This document shows, one piece after another, positions 32,935-45,945 of a DNA stretch of 64,000 bases. The translations under genes and the position numbers were made by a program. Below the pieces are notes generated by a model. The model was not told the DNA's origin and searched no databases. It saw nothing but the letters and a program-made list of their open reading frames with translations. The stretch comes from Spinacia oleracea (lineage: Eukaryota; Streptophyta; Magnoliopsida; Caryophyllales; Amaranthaceae), in assembly GCF_020520425.1 (NCBI RefSeq), contig NC_079488.1, forward strand, positions 87,277,285-87,341,284. The letters are read 5' to 3'. Position 1 is the first letter of the stretch. Every line of letters starts with the position of its first letter.

Positions 32935-33639
32935 TGAAGGAAATAATGCCCTTGGTCCAAGTATGCATTCTATGTTAAGTCTAATAAATGCGGTTCAGTA
33001 TTAATTAACAAGTTAATAATTCAGTGAGATCAAGTGAGCTGAATGCCTAGCTAGAGGCCGCTTCAGTTCAAGTGGAATTAATGATATTAATCCACAGCTC
33101 ACTCTTGACTGAACCCGTAGGGTCACACAAATAGTACGTAAACGGATCAAGTATTTAATGTCATTAAATACTCCATCTATGGATATTCGGAATCGACGGA
33201 TCTTGGTTTCAGTGGGAGCTGAGATCGTCACAGGCAAGAAATGAATACTCCGGAAACGATGATATTGCCGAAAACGGAAATATGGATCGTATCGGAAATA
33301 TAAATATTATCCAAGTCGTAGATGTTGCCGGAAACGGAAACATGGTACGTATCGGAAAATATTATCGGAAATGGAAATATTGCCGGAATCGGAAATATTG
33401 CCGGAAACGGAAATATTGTCAGAATCGGAAATATTATCGGAATCGGAAAATAATTCCGGAAACGGAAATATTAAATATTTGTTCGAAACGGAAATTAATT
33501 CCGGAATCGGAAATATTAAATATTGTTCGTATCGGAAATGAATTCCGGAACCGGGAATTTAATCGGAAGCGTATCGTACGAATAAGCATCGGACGAGGCC
33601 AGCCGGACGAGGGCCCAGCACGAAGCCAGGCCATCGCCC
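32935..33639 (+). repeat. Copia LTR 5' part, truncated
   Basis: Starts exactly at the LTR terminus TGAAGGAAATAATGCCC and matches the LTR at 55375-56728 (opposite strand) until CCAGGCCATCGCCC. There it is cut and LINE sequence begins. From about 33245 to 33560 it consists of diverged units such as CGGAAACGGAAATATTGCCG. It is about 44 bp longer than the matching part of the other LTR, in keeping with variable repeat number. Confidence 0.85.
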
Positions 33640-35209
33640 TCTGGCGTGGCATATGCTCGTCCTTCTTGCTGCACCCTAAGGCAAAACAACTAGCCTTAAG
33701 TGGCATCCGCAAAAGAGTGGGCGATGGATCAAACACCCTCTTCTGGCATGAAACTTGGCTGGACTCAACCCCCTTAAAAGCCCGATTCCCTCGTCTCTTT
33801 CGAATTGCAATAAACCAAGATGCAACAGTGGCCTCCTATGCGGCCTGGGATGGCCTTATGTGGGCATGGAGTTTCTCATGGACTCGCCATCTAAGGCCAA
33901 GTGACATTGCTGCTAAAGAGGAGTTGTTATTCCTTCTCCAACAGGCACATCTATCATTGTCAAACTCCGATATCTTGGCCTGGACACATGACAAATCAGG
34001 CACCTTCTCATCAAAATCCTTCACAAAAGAACTGGCAAAGGCAACCCCTCACCCCCAGGGGGATGCAATTAAAGGCATCTGGTGTGGACTAGTACCCAAT
34101 AGAATCGAGATCTTTGTATGGACTGCCCTCCTTGGCAAAATAAATACAAGAAACAAGCTTGCTAGATTGGGTATCATCCCAAACTCAGAAAACGTATGCG
34201 TGCTCTGCAACTCCAATGTCGAAAGCCACGACCACCTTCTCCTTCATTGCTCGTTCTCCGGGCAATTATGGGCCGCTTGGCTCGACCTATGGAATATCAA
34301 ATGGGTCCAACCCAGCAGCATTAGAGTTGCTTTTGATCAATGGAACTCCCCCATCAAGAACACATTTTTCAAAAAGGTTTGGTCAGCCGGTTTCTTCATA
34401 ATCATATGGACCATATGGAAGGAAAGGAATGCACGAATATTCAATAACTCGACCAGCAACATCACAACCTTGCATGACCTAGTTCTTTTGCGACTAGGAT
34501 GGTGGATCAGTGGCTGGAACGAACCCTTCCCATATTCCCCCTCTGATGTTCAGCGAAATCCACATTGTTTACTATGGGGTGGAAACAAACCATCCTCACA
34601 AAGCCACAATATCACTGCAGCACAACAATTATGGACTCCTCCAGATAAAGAGCAATTGAAATTGAATGTCGACGCTTCTGTTGACCCAACCTCATCAAAG
34701 TCGGCAATCGGGGGTGTCTTACGTGACCATCAAGGCAACTTCAAATGCTTATTCTCTTCTCCAGTCCCCCCAATGGAGATTAATTGTGCCGAGGTTCTGG
34801 CCATTCATAGAGCCATCACCATTACGTTAGCAAGCAGTCAATTCTGTCATTCCTCTTTCGTGCTAGAATCCGACTCCGCAAATGCGGTGGCATGGTGCAA
34901 TAGAGACACGGGCGGTCCATGGAACCTGAATTTTCACCTCAATTACATCAGGAACACAAGCAAATATGGTCCAACCTTTGCTATTGTCCACAGGGGACGT
35001 TCATCAAACATGGTAGCAGACTCCCTGGCCAAACAAGGCCTTCATCGCAGCTCCGAGTTCATAGCATGGACTTAAGTCACTATTCGTACTAATATCACAT
35101 GATTTACATGATTTTTGTACTATAGCTGCTAGTTTGCTACTCTAGCTTCGTTCCCTTGAAACTCTGTAATCTTATCATTAATAAAGATTACAAATTATCA
35201 AAAAAAAAA
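33640..35209 (+). mobile_element. 5'-truncated LINE (zf-RVT plus RNase H) with poly(A) tail
   Basis: The 3' end of an L1-type LINE. The open frame to TAA at 35073-35075 holds a zf-RVT zinc finger region (GLVPNRIEIFVWTALLG ... CVLCNSNVESHDHLLLHC) and an RNase H domain with its four acidic positions visible (LNVDAS, INCAEVLA, LESDSANA, MVADSLAKQG). The reverse transcriptase and endonuclease are absent, lost by 5' truncation. An AATAAAG-type signal and a short A run at 35200-35209 mark the 3' end. The roughly 1.4-kb frame is unbroken, so the insertion is young. The upstream part of the same long open frame is LTR sequence and not protein. No target duplication was found. Confidence 0.8.
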
Positions 35210-38200
35210 TACAATTACACAACTATAATCCTTAACTTTGTATTGTAATATGCAAATTTAATTCATTTAAATATTTATTATTTTTTACACTTGCGTACTA
35301 TTATTTGGAATAAGAACATGAAAACAATATTCTATAATTATTCTGGTCCTTTTGGATGTTAACAAATAAAAAAAGTCTACTTAGTACACTGAAATCATGC
35401 TGGTTCACATACACACAAAATACAAACTCGACTTAGTACACTGAAATCTTGCCACAAGCCAGCTTAACTAGTGCGCGCCATGCATCTTTAGCACAATGTA
35501 TATATATTATCTAATTAATAACCTCGCTCCTTAATGTATATTTTGGTTTGTAATATATAAAAAAATATAAGCAAAAAATTGACATAATGAACATGAATAA
35601 TGAGAAGTTTAGGTAAAGAGTTAAGAGTATGCATGTAGTCCGTACCAATCTATACTACAAGGATCGAACACCAAACTTTTTTTGTTAAAAGTTACACTTC
35701 TTACCCTCTTAACCAACTACAACTTATGTCATATCTTTCTATATAAACCTATATATATTCTTTTTACAATGAACAATACATTGAATAAAAGTGAATGCAA
35801 AAAACAGAAATGATTACTTAATTCATAAATTTACAATTATTACTTTGAAGAAAAGGATCCGACTTTGTTTATATTTTGGATGTGGGGTTTAATCGGGGAG
35901 GTTGTTGATCGGCCACTAATCTTATGTCACCACCGTAATTCGATGATGACACCATCTCTACGTGCACATATTTTTAAAAAAAACCCGAATAAAAGTCAAA
36001 CCCGAGGCAACACCCGAATTACATACTAGTTGTAATTAAAACTTGGCAAGATAGAGAAATATAGAGATGGATCAGAGCACAAAAGGGACAAAAGTTGTCC
36101 AAATTCTTTGGTTGTAGGATAAAAGAGGAACCCTACAAAAATAATCCATAAGAAGGAATCCATATCTGATATCTGAAATAGTGGTGATTGGTGAAGATAA
36201 TCAACCAGCAATCATGATTCATGACTTGTATTGTTGTATGTATTCATGCTTTAGTGCAAATTATTCATGTATATTCTTTGAAGGGCCGGGTATCGTATAT
36301 TTTAGGGACTTTCGAGTCTCCTCACTACACCCAAATTAATCTCAAATCTATTGATTTTTGCCGACAAATGTATTTGCCATCCTTTAACAGTATTTGGATT
36401 CGGACAATGCCCCGAATTATTATGTGTATAACTAATATATTTTTTAGGAAAATTATGTTTGAATTCTTTTTCACAAGATAATTATTTAATATTATATTAA
36501 TAATAATTTTGTAAAGATAACATGAAAAAAGGTTATATCTCAATTGGTAAAGCTCTTATGTTTGAAACTAGATTGAGGGAAGAGCGACACGTGCTATATA
36601 GACAGACGTTTGTATAAACACCTTTTAATATATAGTAATATATGGGCCCTCGTCGATAATCAATCACGTACATGCAACTATGGTAGTTGAACATTACCAA
36701 CCGATCGAGACACTGACTATTGCTACTGTACTATACACTTACACCTCAGGTTGTAATCATTTTCACAAAGATATCACATCTCTTTCAATTTACACCACAT
36801 TTTATTTACATTCACAATAACCATACTTTAATATATTTTCAAACAAATTCCGATCATTTTTTCTTAAACATCTAAGCCAACTCAAACTATAGATATGAAT
36901 TACAGAGGATAACTTTCTTATGTGTTTAAATAATAACACAGATGTTAGTTGACGAAACTTGGCTGTAACCTTTTATTTGAAAGAAAGAACAAGTTCAGTT
37001 GCATGATAATCAACTCTTAAAACGTCAATATTATGTGGTTTTGCTACCCAGTGATGTAATCTTTTTTAGGAAAACCGAGTGATATAATCTTATCGAGTTA
37101 GGTTGATGTTTTTCTCAATAACTACATATTCAACACAAATCGAATTAGTACCCGTAAACTTTAGATGAATACTCCACGATAGTTCATTTTGAAAATTCCT
37201 ATATCTTAAAACTAAAATAAAAATGATAACAGAAATAACAAAAACAAAGTGAATCTACAAGATTACTTCTCATTTCTCTGGGAAGATAATGTTAGAAACT
37301 AAAAGTGGGCCTTGAAACTATTTTGGGTTCTCAAAAGTACAATTTATACTCGCGTGTTCGTGTTACGGAGTATTTCACCGATGCTAATTAATTCACCCTC
37401 CTGAATCAAAAAATCTGGAGGCAAATAGATTCTTTGGAAGGTATAGAACCAAAGTGCCACGTGTTGGAAATGGGCAAATTGTACTTATAAGCCAAATATC
37501 ACAGATATCGATGCAACAAAAAGTAGGGCCCACGCCATACCTCTTCTCCTGTGCTGTCAATTTCTCCTCCATTCCTTTGCCTTTGGGACTCTCTTTGTCA
37601 GAGAAAAATGAGTAGTGTACTACTCCCTGTTATAGGTTTTTTCCAAAATTAAATTAACATTAAAATTAAAAAGAGAATATGCCTGAAATTATGGGATTTT
37701 CTCTCTCCTTCAATTTTTTTTTTTTTTTTTTTTTAATAATTTGGGGTGTGTAGTAAGTTTGACATCTTGCAAGTTGGGATAGAGGGCACCTCACATCCTC
37801 ATCTGGTTGACATCTTGTGGGTAATTCATATCCTGTTACAGCCACATGGTCCAATTATTATGATACTTAATTAATAGTAATAATAAAAAAGAATACAGTT
37901 GATCTTTGTAGAGATTAAAATATAAAGTGTATAAACAGGAAGAAAACAGAGTTAAGCATAACATATTGTCTACTCTAAAAGTTATGCCAAATCCAATCAA
38001 GTATCACTTCAAAGTGTAAATTTTCAGCCCTGTTTATACAACTCATTCATGTGCCAAGCATTCTCATTGGTCCACAAAGAAAATTAGTGCACCTTATCTT
38101 GGTGCAATTAGAAAATTTTCAACTATCCTATACTGAATATTAGGCTACTTTTATAAACTATTCAATTCCATATTAATCTATTTATCTTGGTGCCATTGCA

Positions 38201-39128
38201 AATTGGCAATGTCAACTTTTACGGTGAACTTCCAACTTAAAACCTAATGTAATTCCACAAAAAGGACAAAGATGTTGGGGCAATATGGTGGTTTTTGTTA
38301 AGGTGTTAAAATGACGTATCAACGAAAACCAAGGCCCAATTAAAAATAGAGATGGGTTAAGGACTAAGGAACATGCATGTATAGGCTACCCCAAACCCAA
38401 TGTAGTTGCTAACGAGTACTTGTTAATGGACCACCTGGGACCAAAACAAAATTAAAACATAAACACTAGTAATAATTTGTAAGTTGATGAAATAATTAAA
38501 TTAATAAACTAGGGGCCAGCTACGTAATATGGATGGTATCTGTGGTCCATGGCCAAAGGCAAGGAGTGTAGAAAACAGGCACATGATAATGTAACCCCGC
38601 CATTTACATTTATATTGGTACGCGTGATTTAATATTGTCAACACTAAACTTGGAAATTTCACATGCATGCTTCCAAACTAACCTCCCTTCACAACAATAC
38701 AAACCTTTTTTTAATTCTTCTGCTTTTCCCTCTATCCAGGGAAATTTATTTTTGTCACTATAATTTGGCCCATCATCTACAACACTACAACTACCATTAA
38801 TTACCAACTTGATGAAAATTATAAATTATATTCACCTGCTTCATGTCATGCAAATTTAACCTTTTATACTCTACTCAACATTGCTTAATCATTAAGGGAC
38901 AACTTGAAGGTAATACAAACTATTTATTACTCTCTACCAAATGTAGCAATAAAAGTCGGGGTTGAATCACCCCTCTGATTATTAGATATCTCATTCCCAT
39001 ATAATCTTAATCCTAATCCTAATCATGTAATCTTGTACAATGCCCCACAAGTCACAACCCTGACCAGCGACCACCCCTCCATCTCACCCTTTGAAAATGA
39101 CACCTTCTGATTCTTCCGCTATTTATTC

Positions 39129-39166
<38 letters not shown>

Positions 39167-40479
39167 CATGTAGAAAACTCACACACGGCAGATATACAAA
39201 CTACGTGTAAATTGACACTTTCAAGTCCAACAAACTTTTATTTTAACAATAAATAAATTATTCTTTAATTAAAATTTCAATTTGTGTTAGTCTTGGTCTG
39301 CAGGTTTGTTCGAGCAGTATTATAAAGTAAAGAGTAGTACGGAATAGTAGTAGGAGTATTCAATTCTCCTAACATATATTTGTGGCAAAATTCTCCTCGT
39401 TCAACGTGAATCGTGATAGCTCACCGTCCTTGACCCCCGGCCTCTTTTTCTCTCTTACATATATATTTGGTCTGCAAACCAAGACAGTGACCAATCCTCG
39501 TGCTAATCATCATAATAATCCTCATCTACGGAGTATATTTTTTTTTATTATGTCCATCCTTTTCAATCGGGACCTTCATTTCCCAATTCCAACCCACACA
39601 CTACTCCTACTAATAGTCTACTTTCTCATTACTTCATAATTAGATCTCCTTTATTTATCTTCTAATCCCTCCAAAAACACGAGCAAGGTACACGTATCCG
39701 TATTATTTAATTATTTAGTTACGTGCACGGTGCACCTAACACTCATTTCAAAAGAATAATATGGACTTATGGAGTACCTAAATCATTAATTACCTATTAT
39801 CTTCCCTCTTAACCATCACCACTTTTGCACAACTTCTGAAATTTACCAACTTGGAATTATTTAGTTTTATCCAGAGGCAGAAATATTTATTCTAAAGAGT
39901 AAAGAGTAAAGAGTATAAACTAAGACTGCACTTGATCGGTGTAAAACATTAGATTTTGTTACATGCACCTTACGCACATTTCAAAATATCCTAACCGTAC
40001 CCTTACTCGTACCCTTGATTAGAGACTTCTATTACTTAATTATTTATTTAACTTTTACACAACTTCTAAATGTACCGACATGGAATAACTTAATTAATTC
40101 AACGGCTAGGATAAGCGAACTATTTAATTATAAGATAAGACTATACTTAATCAGTCTAAAACAGGTTATTATAATTAAACAAATTGATATCGCGGTAATC
40201 TAGAGATTATATACACAGGTGCAGAGATAATGAAGACAGCAAGACCACATTAGTCTACGTTGAAAGTCAATAATACATCCCCTAATGCACACTATTAGTG
40301 TTTACCACTTTACCAGATATGAGATATCCCATTATAGTAAAACCATCTTCATTTTGTCTCATTAGTGGGAGCAAATAATTAGGGATTTGAGCAGGAAGAT
40401 TCCAGGTAATTAACAGTAAAAACTCCCCCATTTATTATTAATTAATAATTAAATAATTAATAACTCAGATTTAAAGAAA
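35210..40479. other. Intergenic, about 5.3 kb, small repeats only
   Basis: AT-rich DNA with no supported coding region on either strand. Items seen: a poly(T) run near 37714-37734, a 7-bp microsatellite ATTCATC about five times at 39130-39170, an AAAGAGT run at 39895-39915, and a diverged tandem duplication at 39719-40166. The right end is the 3' flank of the B3 gene. Confidence 0.5.
39719..40166. repeat. Diverged tandem duplication, about 210-235 bp
   Basis: Copy 1 (39719-39951) and copy 2 (39958-40166) share ordered landmarks: TTACRTGCACC, CATTTCAAAA, TTTTRCACAACTTCT, TGGAAT and AAGACTRYACTTRATC. They are clearly homologous but well diverged. The position is 0.3-0.8 kb downstream of the B3 gene. 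Confidence 0.55.
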
Positions 40480-42380
40480 TCAACGCACCATGTGAGAAGA
40501 AGGGTAATGGTTGTTATTCACGTAGTCAAAGTAATTGTATGCAGGGGGACCCACGCCAAAAACCTGACCTTGACCTTGGCTTGATAAAGATGACCCATCT
40601 GAAGTTTGAGCCTCCTCATCTTCTTCTTGTTCTCCATCAATTTGGCATTCCAAATTTACCCCAAATAATCTCACGCTTTTTGAATTCCCACCCCCTGATT
40701 TTCTTCCCTTTTGCCTAACTTCTGTCCCTACAAAATCAACCCATCATTTAATTAATCAAGCAATTAAATATTTAACTAATGCCTTTAACTAACTGTTATG
40801 AACGTTTAAGCAGAAATTATATGGAGTATTATTTAATTAATGTTATCCCACGTGCCTGTTTCATTATACGTCACCATCTAACTGATCGAGTTAGCACGTA
40901 ATGATTAAGCTACGGAGTACTGTAATAATTCAGGAATATTAGGGTTAATCACACATTGAGTGATAAAATTTGGGTTCAAAGTGACTTTTCAGATAACTAC
41001 TCCTCGTAACTAATTTATCATATCAGATATTATTTGACAGACTTGAAAGATAAAAGTCAGAGTTATAGTTGTACTCCTAGAGAGTACAAGGAGGAAATGG
41101 TTATTTCCAGTTTATGATGCTTGTCTCGGCCTATCCTTGTCCCGGGACCGTTGATGAACATATAGTTCAAAAACACGAGAGCTCCACGTAGCGGAGGACT
41201 AGAAAACAATGTACTACGGAGTATGTAGGAATGAGGCACATTCCTCCTAAGTAATTGGAGGGTGTCAGTCACGCACTCCCATAAGCGTCACCGTACATTT
41301 ACTCATTTTAACAATTTTGGATTTACACGAATTTTACGGGGAAGTTAAAAAAAAAAGGGCTCGAAATCTTGATTTTAGTTTCTTGGGGAAGTTTAAAAAA
41401 AGGGATGAAATCTTGATTTCATTTTCTTTAAAAAAAGAACAAACTTAACAAAAAATAAGGGAACAGATAAACAAAAGAAGTCCAAACACTGGTTCATCTG
41501 AGTTGACGATTGCGAAACGATACAGTTCATGTTTTCTTTTATTTTTATTTTCACCTCTTAAAAAAATAAAAATCAAACGAAGCTACACTCAATTTTTTAT
41601 TTTGAGGGGTTTACCTGTATGAAGACCGTCAGGTCGGTAAGACGGAAAAGAAGCAATCTGGTGTTGCTGAGGTGCACCATTGTAGCTCTGCGACTGCACA
41701 ACGCCGTAATTCTGACCATTATTATTATTATTATTATTATTATTATACCGAACCGGGTTACTCTGAGACAGCGGTGCAGAACCGCGACGGCGCCAACCAA
41801 TAAAAAATCGGTCAGACTCAAGCCGATGCCGTTGAAATAAAACGACGTCGCCGGCGTCAAGTTTCTTCTCTTTAACGTAACGACTCCAACCTTTGGTTAA
41901 CACGTAGCTTTGACTACTATTCCAGTAAGAGTACCTAAACTTCCAGCACTTTCCAGACTCGTCTTCAAACCCTAACAAAACCCCGCCGCCTCCAACTCCG
42001 CCGGTGGATTTATCTCCGACCGAAGAGGTAGATGAATCGACGGTGGAAGAACCGGCGAGAGGGAAGTACTTCTCAGCGTGCTGTTTGGGGATAACAAGAC
42101 GGTTTAATTTGCCGACGTCGCTTGGAGTCAAGGGTTTTTCAAACATGTATTCTTGGTCAGCAGAAGAAGGAGACGACGACGTGGTTTCCGATCGGTCAAT
42201 GGCATTGGTGGCGGCGATGTTGTTAGTGGAACTGTTGTCGGAATCAACGTCATCATGTTTGGAAGAGAGAGAAAGGGAAGAATGATAGAAGAAGGGTAAG
42301 GATTTAGGATGGTGTTCCATTGTAGTAGGGGTATACCAGAGTGTATCGGAAGAAGGGAGGTTTAAGGAGAAATGGTTCAT
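40480..42380 (-). CDS. B3-domain transcription factor, NGATHA-like (SOD7/DPA4/ABS2 type), 2 exons
   Basis: Exon 1 is 42380-41615 and exon 2 is 40727-40480, joined GT-AG in phase 1, giving 337 residues. A Ser/Asn-rich N-terminus precedes a B3 DNA-binding domain at about 78-199: [63 protein letters not shown] loop of about 24 Ser/Thr/Gly residues (about 110-133) is inserted within the B3 domain. An Asn run (about 217-225) comes from an ATT/AAT microsatellite. Exon 2 has the repression motif RLFGV (about 275-279) in the context [10 protein letters not shown], which favours the NGATHA-like group over NGATHA proper. Such proteins repress growth genes in nuclei of seeds, leaves and petals; that role is by family. 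A MULE lies about 0.5 kb upstream. Confidence 0.88.
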
Positions 42381-42486
42381 TAGGGATGGGAAATTGAGAG
42401 AAGAGAGAAAAGGGGGGAAATGTAAGGGAGTAGTTGGAATTGGGGGATTATGATGGGAATGAGTATTTTTGTGGGTTGAGGAAGGA

Positions 42487-42495
42487 GAATATATG
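42487..42495 (-). promoter_or_regulatory. Candidate TATA box of the B3 gene
   Basis: CATATATTC on the minus strand, about 110 bp before the ATG, followed by pyrimidine-rich CTCTCTTTCTCTCTC-type sequence typical of plant 5' leaders. Confidence 0.4.
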
Positions 42496-42723
42496 AAGGG
42501 GCGGGGGAGAGAGAAAGAGATGGTTCAGATGGACAGATGGTGATATTTAGCCAGAGGAAACAAAGGGGTAAAAAAAAATATTTCTCATGAAAATTCAGAG
42601 ACCCAATTTAAGGTTTTTTACGTGATCAACTCAAATCTTTACCCATTAGTCATTAGTATTACTGGTAGTGGTACTCTACAAAAATTAGATATTTTCTTTT
42701 GAGGGGAAAATATAATGGTTGTA

Positions 42724-42850
42724 CTCCCTTTGTCCCTTAATACTCGATCTGTTTTGATTGGACATGCTTATCAATGCACAACTTTGACCACTAATTTTTT
42801 TATCTACATATTAAAAAAAACTTATAAAAATATTAATATTTTGAAAATCT
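42724..42850. mobile_element. Stowaway MITE, left part only
   Basis: CTCCCTTTGTCCCTTAATAC at the left end, preceded by TA, followed by interior typical of this MITE family. The right terminus is not found before MULE-2 begins at 42866, nor between MULE-2 and the copia LTR at 55375. It may lie beyond the window or be lost. Confidence 0.55.
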
Positions 42851-43379
42851 AATATAATATATATACAATTCCGCTTGCATGGACCCGGTCCACCATTAAG
42901 GTTACCATGGACCAGGGTAATTAGGTAATTTGCAGCGCTGAACCGTTTGAAATCACGTGTTCCAAAATAACAGAATGCGCGAAACCCTAAAATTGAAATC
43001 TCTCTCCTCCAGCAGCAACTTCTCTCTCCTACAGCAGCTTCTCTCTCCTCCAACAGCTTCTCTCTCTTCGAGTTTCAACAATGGAGGACGATTTAATCGA
43101 TTTGAATATCGATTTAAATCGCGCAATAGAAGAAAAATTGTATAATTATGATGGTAATATTCGAATCCTAATAACTAACTACGAAGAAAATTATAGTAAC
43201 GTTCATACTCATTGAGTAATTATTATTATTTTAGAAAACTTAGAGAATCATAGAGAAGTATATGATGTTGAAGATGAAGATGAAGGCACATCTCAGCAAG
43301 TTATGGTTGCAAATCAATGTATTGAAGAAGGTATGATATAGTATCTTTTAATATATATATAGTAACTGTTATATTGATA

Positions 43380-44530
43380 TAGTTAACATATTATAATTGC
43401 AGTAGTGTAACTAACATAGAAAGAAGAATTATATTTAACGCAGAGTAACTATAACATACAAAGAGAAACTATGTTTAATGTAGAGTAAATATCTCATATA
43501 GACAGGACTTATAGTAACTGTAGAGTAACTATAAACTATAGAGACTAACTATATAAAATGAAGAGTAACTATCACATATAAAGAAGAACTATATACTGTA
43601 GAGTAACTATCACATATAAACAGGAGTTATATTAACTGTGAGTAACTATAATATATAAACAGTAACTATATAAAATAAAGAGTAACTATCACATATAATG
43701 ATAACTATATTTAAAATAAAGTAACTATAATTCATGAATGGTAACTATATTAATTATAGAGTAACTTCACATAACGAAATAATATAAATAAGAAATAACT
43801 ACATTTAATTTATAGTAACTATAACATATAAAGAATAACTATATTAACTGTAGAGTAACTATAACAATCAATTGATCCTAAGTAAGTATGTTAAATATAG
43901 AGTAACTATAACATGTAAAGAGTAACTATATGAACTGTAGAGTAACTATAACAATCAATAGATCTTAAGTAACAATGTTAAATATAGAGTAACTATAACA
44001 TATAAAAAGTAACTATATTAAATGAAGAGTAACTATCACATATAAAGAAGAACTATATACTGTAGAGTAACTATCACATATAAAAAGGAGTTATATTAAC
44101 TGTGAGTAACTATAATATATAAACAGTAACTGTATAAAATGAAGAGTAACTATCACATATAATGATAACTATATTTATAATAAAGTAACTATAATTTATG
44201 AAAGGTAACTATATTAATTATAGAGTAACTTCACATAACGAAATAATCTATATAAGCAATAAACTACATTTAACTTATAGTAACTATAACATATAAAGAA
44301 TAACTATATTAACTGTAGAGTAACTATAACAATCAATAGATCCTAAGTAAGTATGTTAAATATAGAGTAACTATAACAAATAAAGAGTAACTATATGAAC
44401 TGTAGAGTAACTATAACAATCAATAGATCTTAAGTAACTATGTTAATTATATAGTAACTATAACATACAAAGAGTAACTATATAAATATTAAGAGTAACT
44501 ATCACATTTAATGATAACTATATTTGTATT
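43380..44530 (+). repeat. 20-bp AGTAACTAT repeat array, transposase intron 2
   Basis: Nearly the whole 1.2-kb intron is a diverged array of units like AGAGTAACTATAACATATAA with period about 20-22 bp. A larger-scale duplication is visible: the order of variants around 43540-43990 recurs at about 44020-44430. Confidence 0.9.
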
Positions 44531-45589
44531 TGTACAGGTTCAATAATACATTCAATTGATACAAACCACAACATCTTTGAAAATCCAAATAATGAGCAGG
44601 AAGAAAACATTGATAAAGAATTAGATGGCAGTTTAATTGGAGAAGCAAGGAAAACAACCGATGAGATTTATGATCTATATTGCAAACATGCTGCTATTAT
44701 TGGTTTTAGTGTACGAAAAGGGAAGAATAGATATAAAGAAGGAACCACAATTGTTAATGGAAAATACTTCTACTGCTCTGCTGCTGGAATAAGAGACCCT
44801 CCTAAAAACAAAAAACTCAAAAATGAAGATGATCAATCAGATGCAAAAAAGAAAGAAAGGAGAAAGAGGGTTATGATAACAAGAACAAAATGTGAAGCTC
44901 AAATATTTGCAAAGAAGAATGAAAATGGAGATTTTGAAATAGAAAAGCATGTAGTGGTACATAATCACCCATTGACAAGAGAAATAAGTAATTATCTCCA
45001 CCGATCGGAACGACAAATGACAGAACCTAAAAAAGAAGCTATTGAGGCAATGTCAGAATGTGGTCTAAGACCAATGGAGTCTTATAGGTATATGTCAACA
45101 GAAACTGGCGGAGACGACTGTGTAGGTCATACGATGATTGATCATCTAAACTACTGCTACAAGTTAAAAATGAAGCAAATTGATGGCAAGGATTCACAAA
45201 CACTAGTGAACAAACTGTATGACATACAATCAATAGATCCCGAGTTTTTTTTTCAGAGTAAGACTCAATGCTGAAGGAAAAGTTGAGTGCCTATTTTGGA
45301 GGGATTCTATGATGAGAGAAGATTACAAAATATATGGAGATGTTCTAGTTTTTTATACTACATTCAGAACCAATAAGTACAATCTCATATGTGCACCATT
45401 TGTTGGTATCAATAACCATTGGAAAAACACAATGTTTGCTTGTGCTTTCATTGGGGATGAAACCACATAATCTTTCGTTTGGGTGTTTGAAACTTTTCTG
45501 AAGGCTATGGGAGGAAAGCACCCTATATCAATCTTCACTGATCAAGATGCAGCTATTGCTGCTGGAATAGAACATGTACCTCTTCATAT

Positions 45590-45945
45590 ATTATACTTAC
45601 TATTTTGACAATATAGTAACTCTTTATAAAATATAGTTACTATTTTAACAATATAGTAACTCTTTATAAAATATAGTTACTATTTTGACAATATAGTATC
45701 TCTTTATAAAATATAGTTACTATTTTGACAATATAGTAACTCTTAATTCAATATAGTTACTATTCTGAAATTATAGTAACACTTTATAAAGTATAGTTAC
45801 TATTTTGACAATATAGTAACTATTTATAAAATATAGTTACTATTTTGAAAATATAAAAACTCTTATTAAAATATAGTTAATATTTTGACAATATAGTAAT
45901 TCTTTATAAAGTATAGTAACTCTTTATAAAATATAGTTACTATCT
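45590..45945. repeat. Alternating-orientation AGTAACTAT/ATAGTTACT array, transposase intron 3
   Basis: A 40-bp dimer made of AATATAGTTACTATTTTGAC followed by AATATAGTAACTCTTTATAA, repeated about eight times. The two halves carry the motif in opposite orientation, unlike the single orientation in other arrays. Confidence 0.88.

Noticed and set aside
33282-35075. A single 597-codon open frame
   Set aside because: The first part is LTR sequence made of short repeats; only the part from 33640 matches LINE protein. The fusion is a by-product of the junction.
36531-36580. tRNA-like stretch (GGTTATATCTCAATTGGTAA, then GTTTGAAACT)
   Set aside because: The boxes are only loosely matched, too close together, and I could not fold a cloverleaf; at most a worn SINE head.
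40480-42380. NGATHA1-4 proper or RAV with AP2 domain for the B3 gene
   Set aside because: No AP2 domain is present, and the [10 protein letters not shown] context and two-exon layout fit the NGATHA-like group better.
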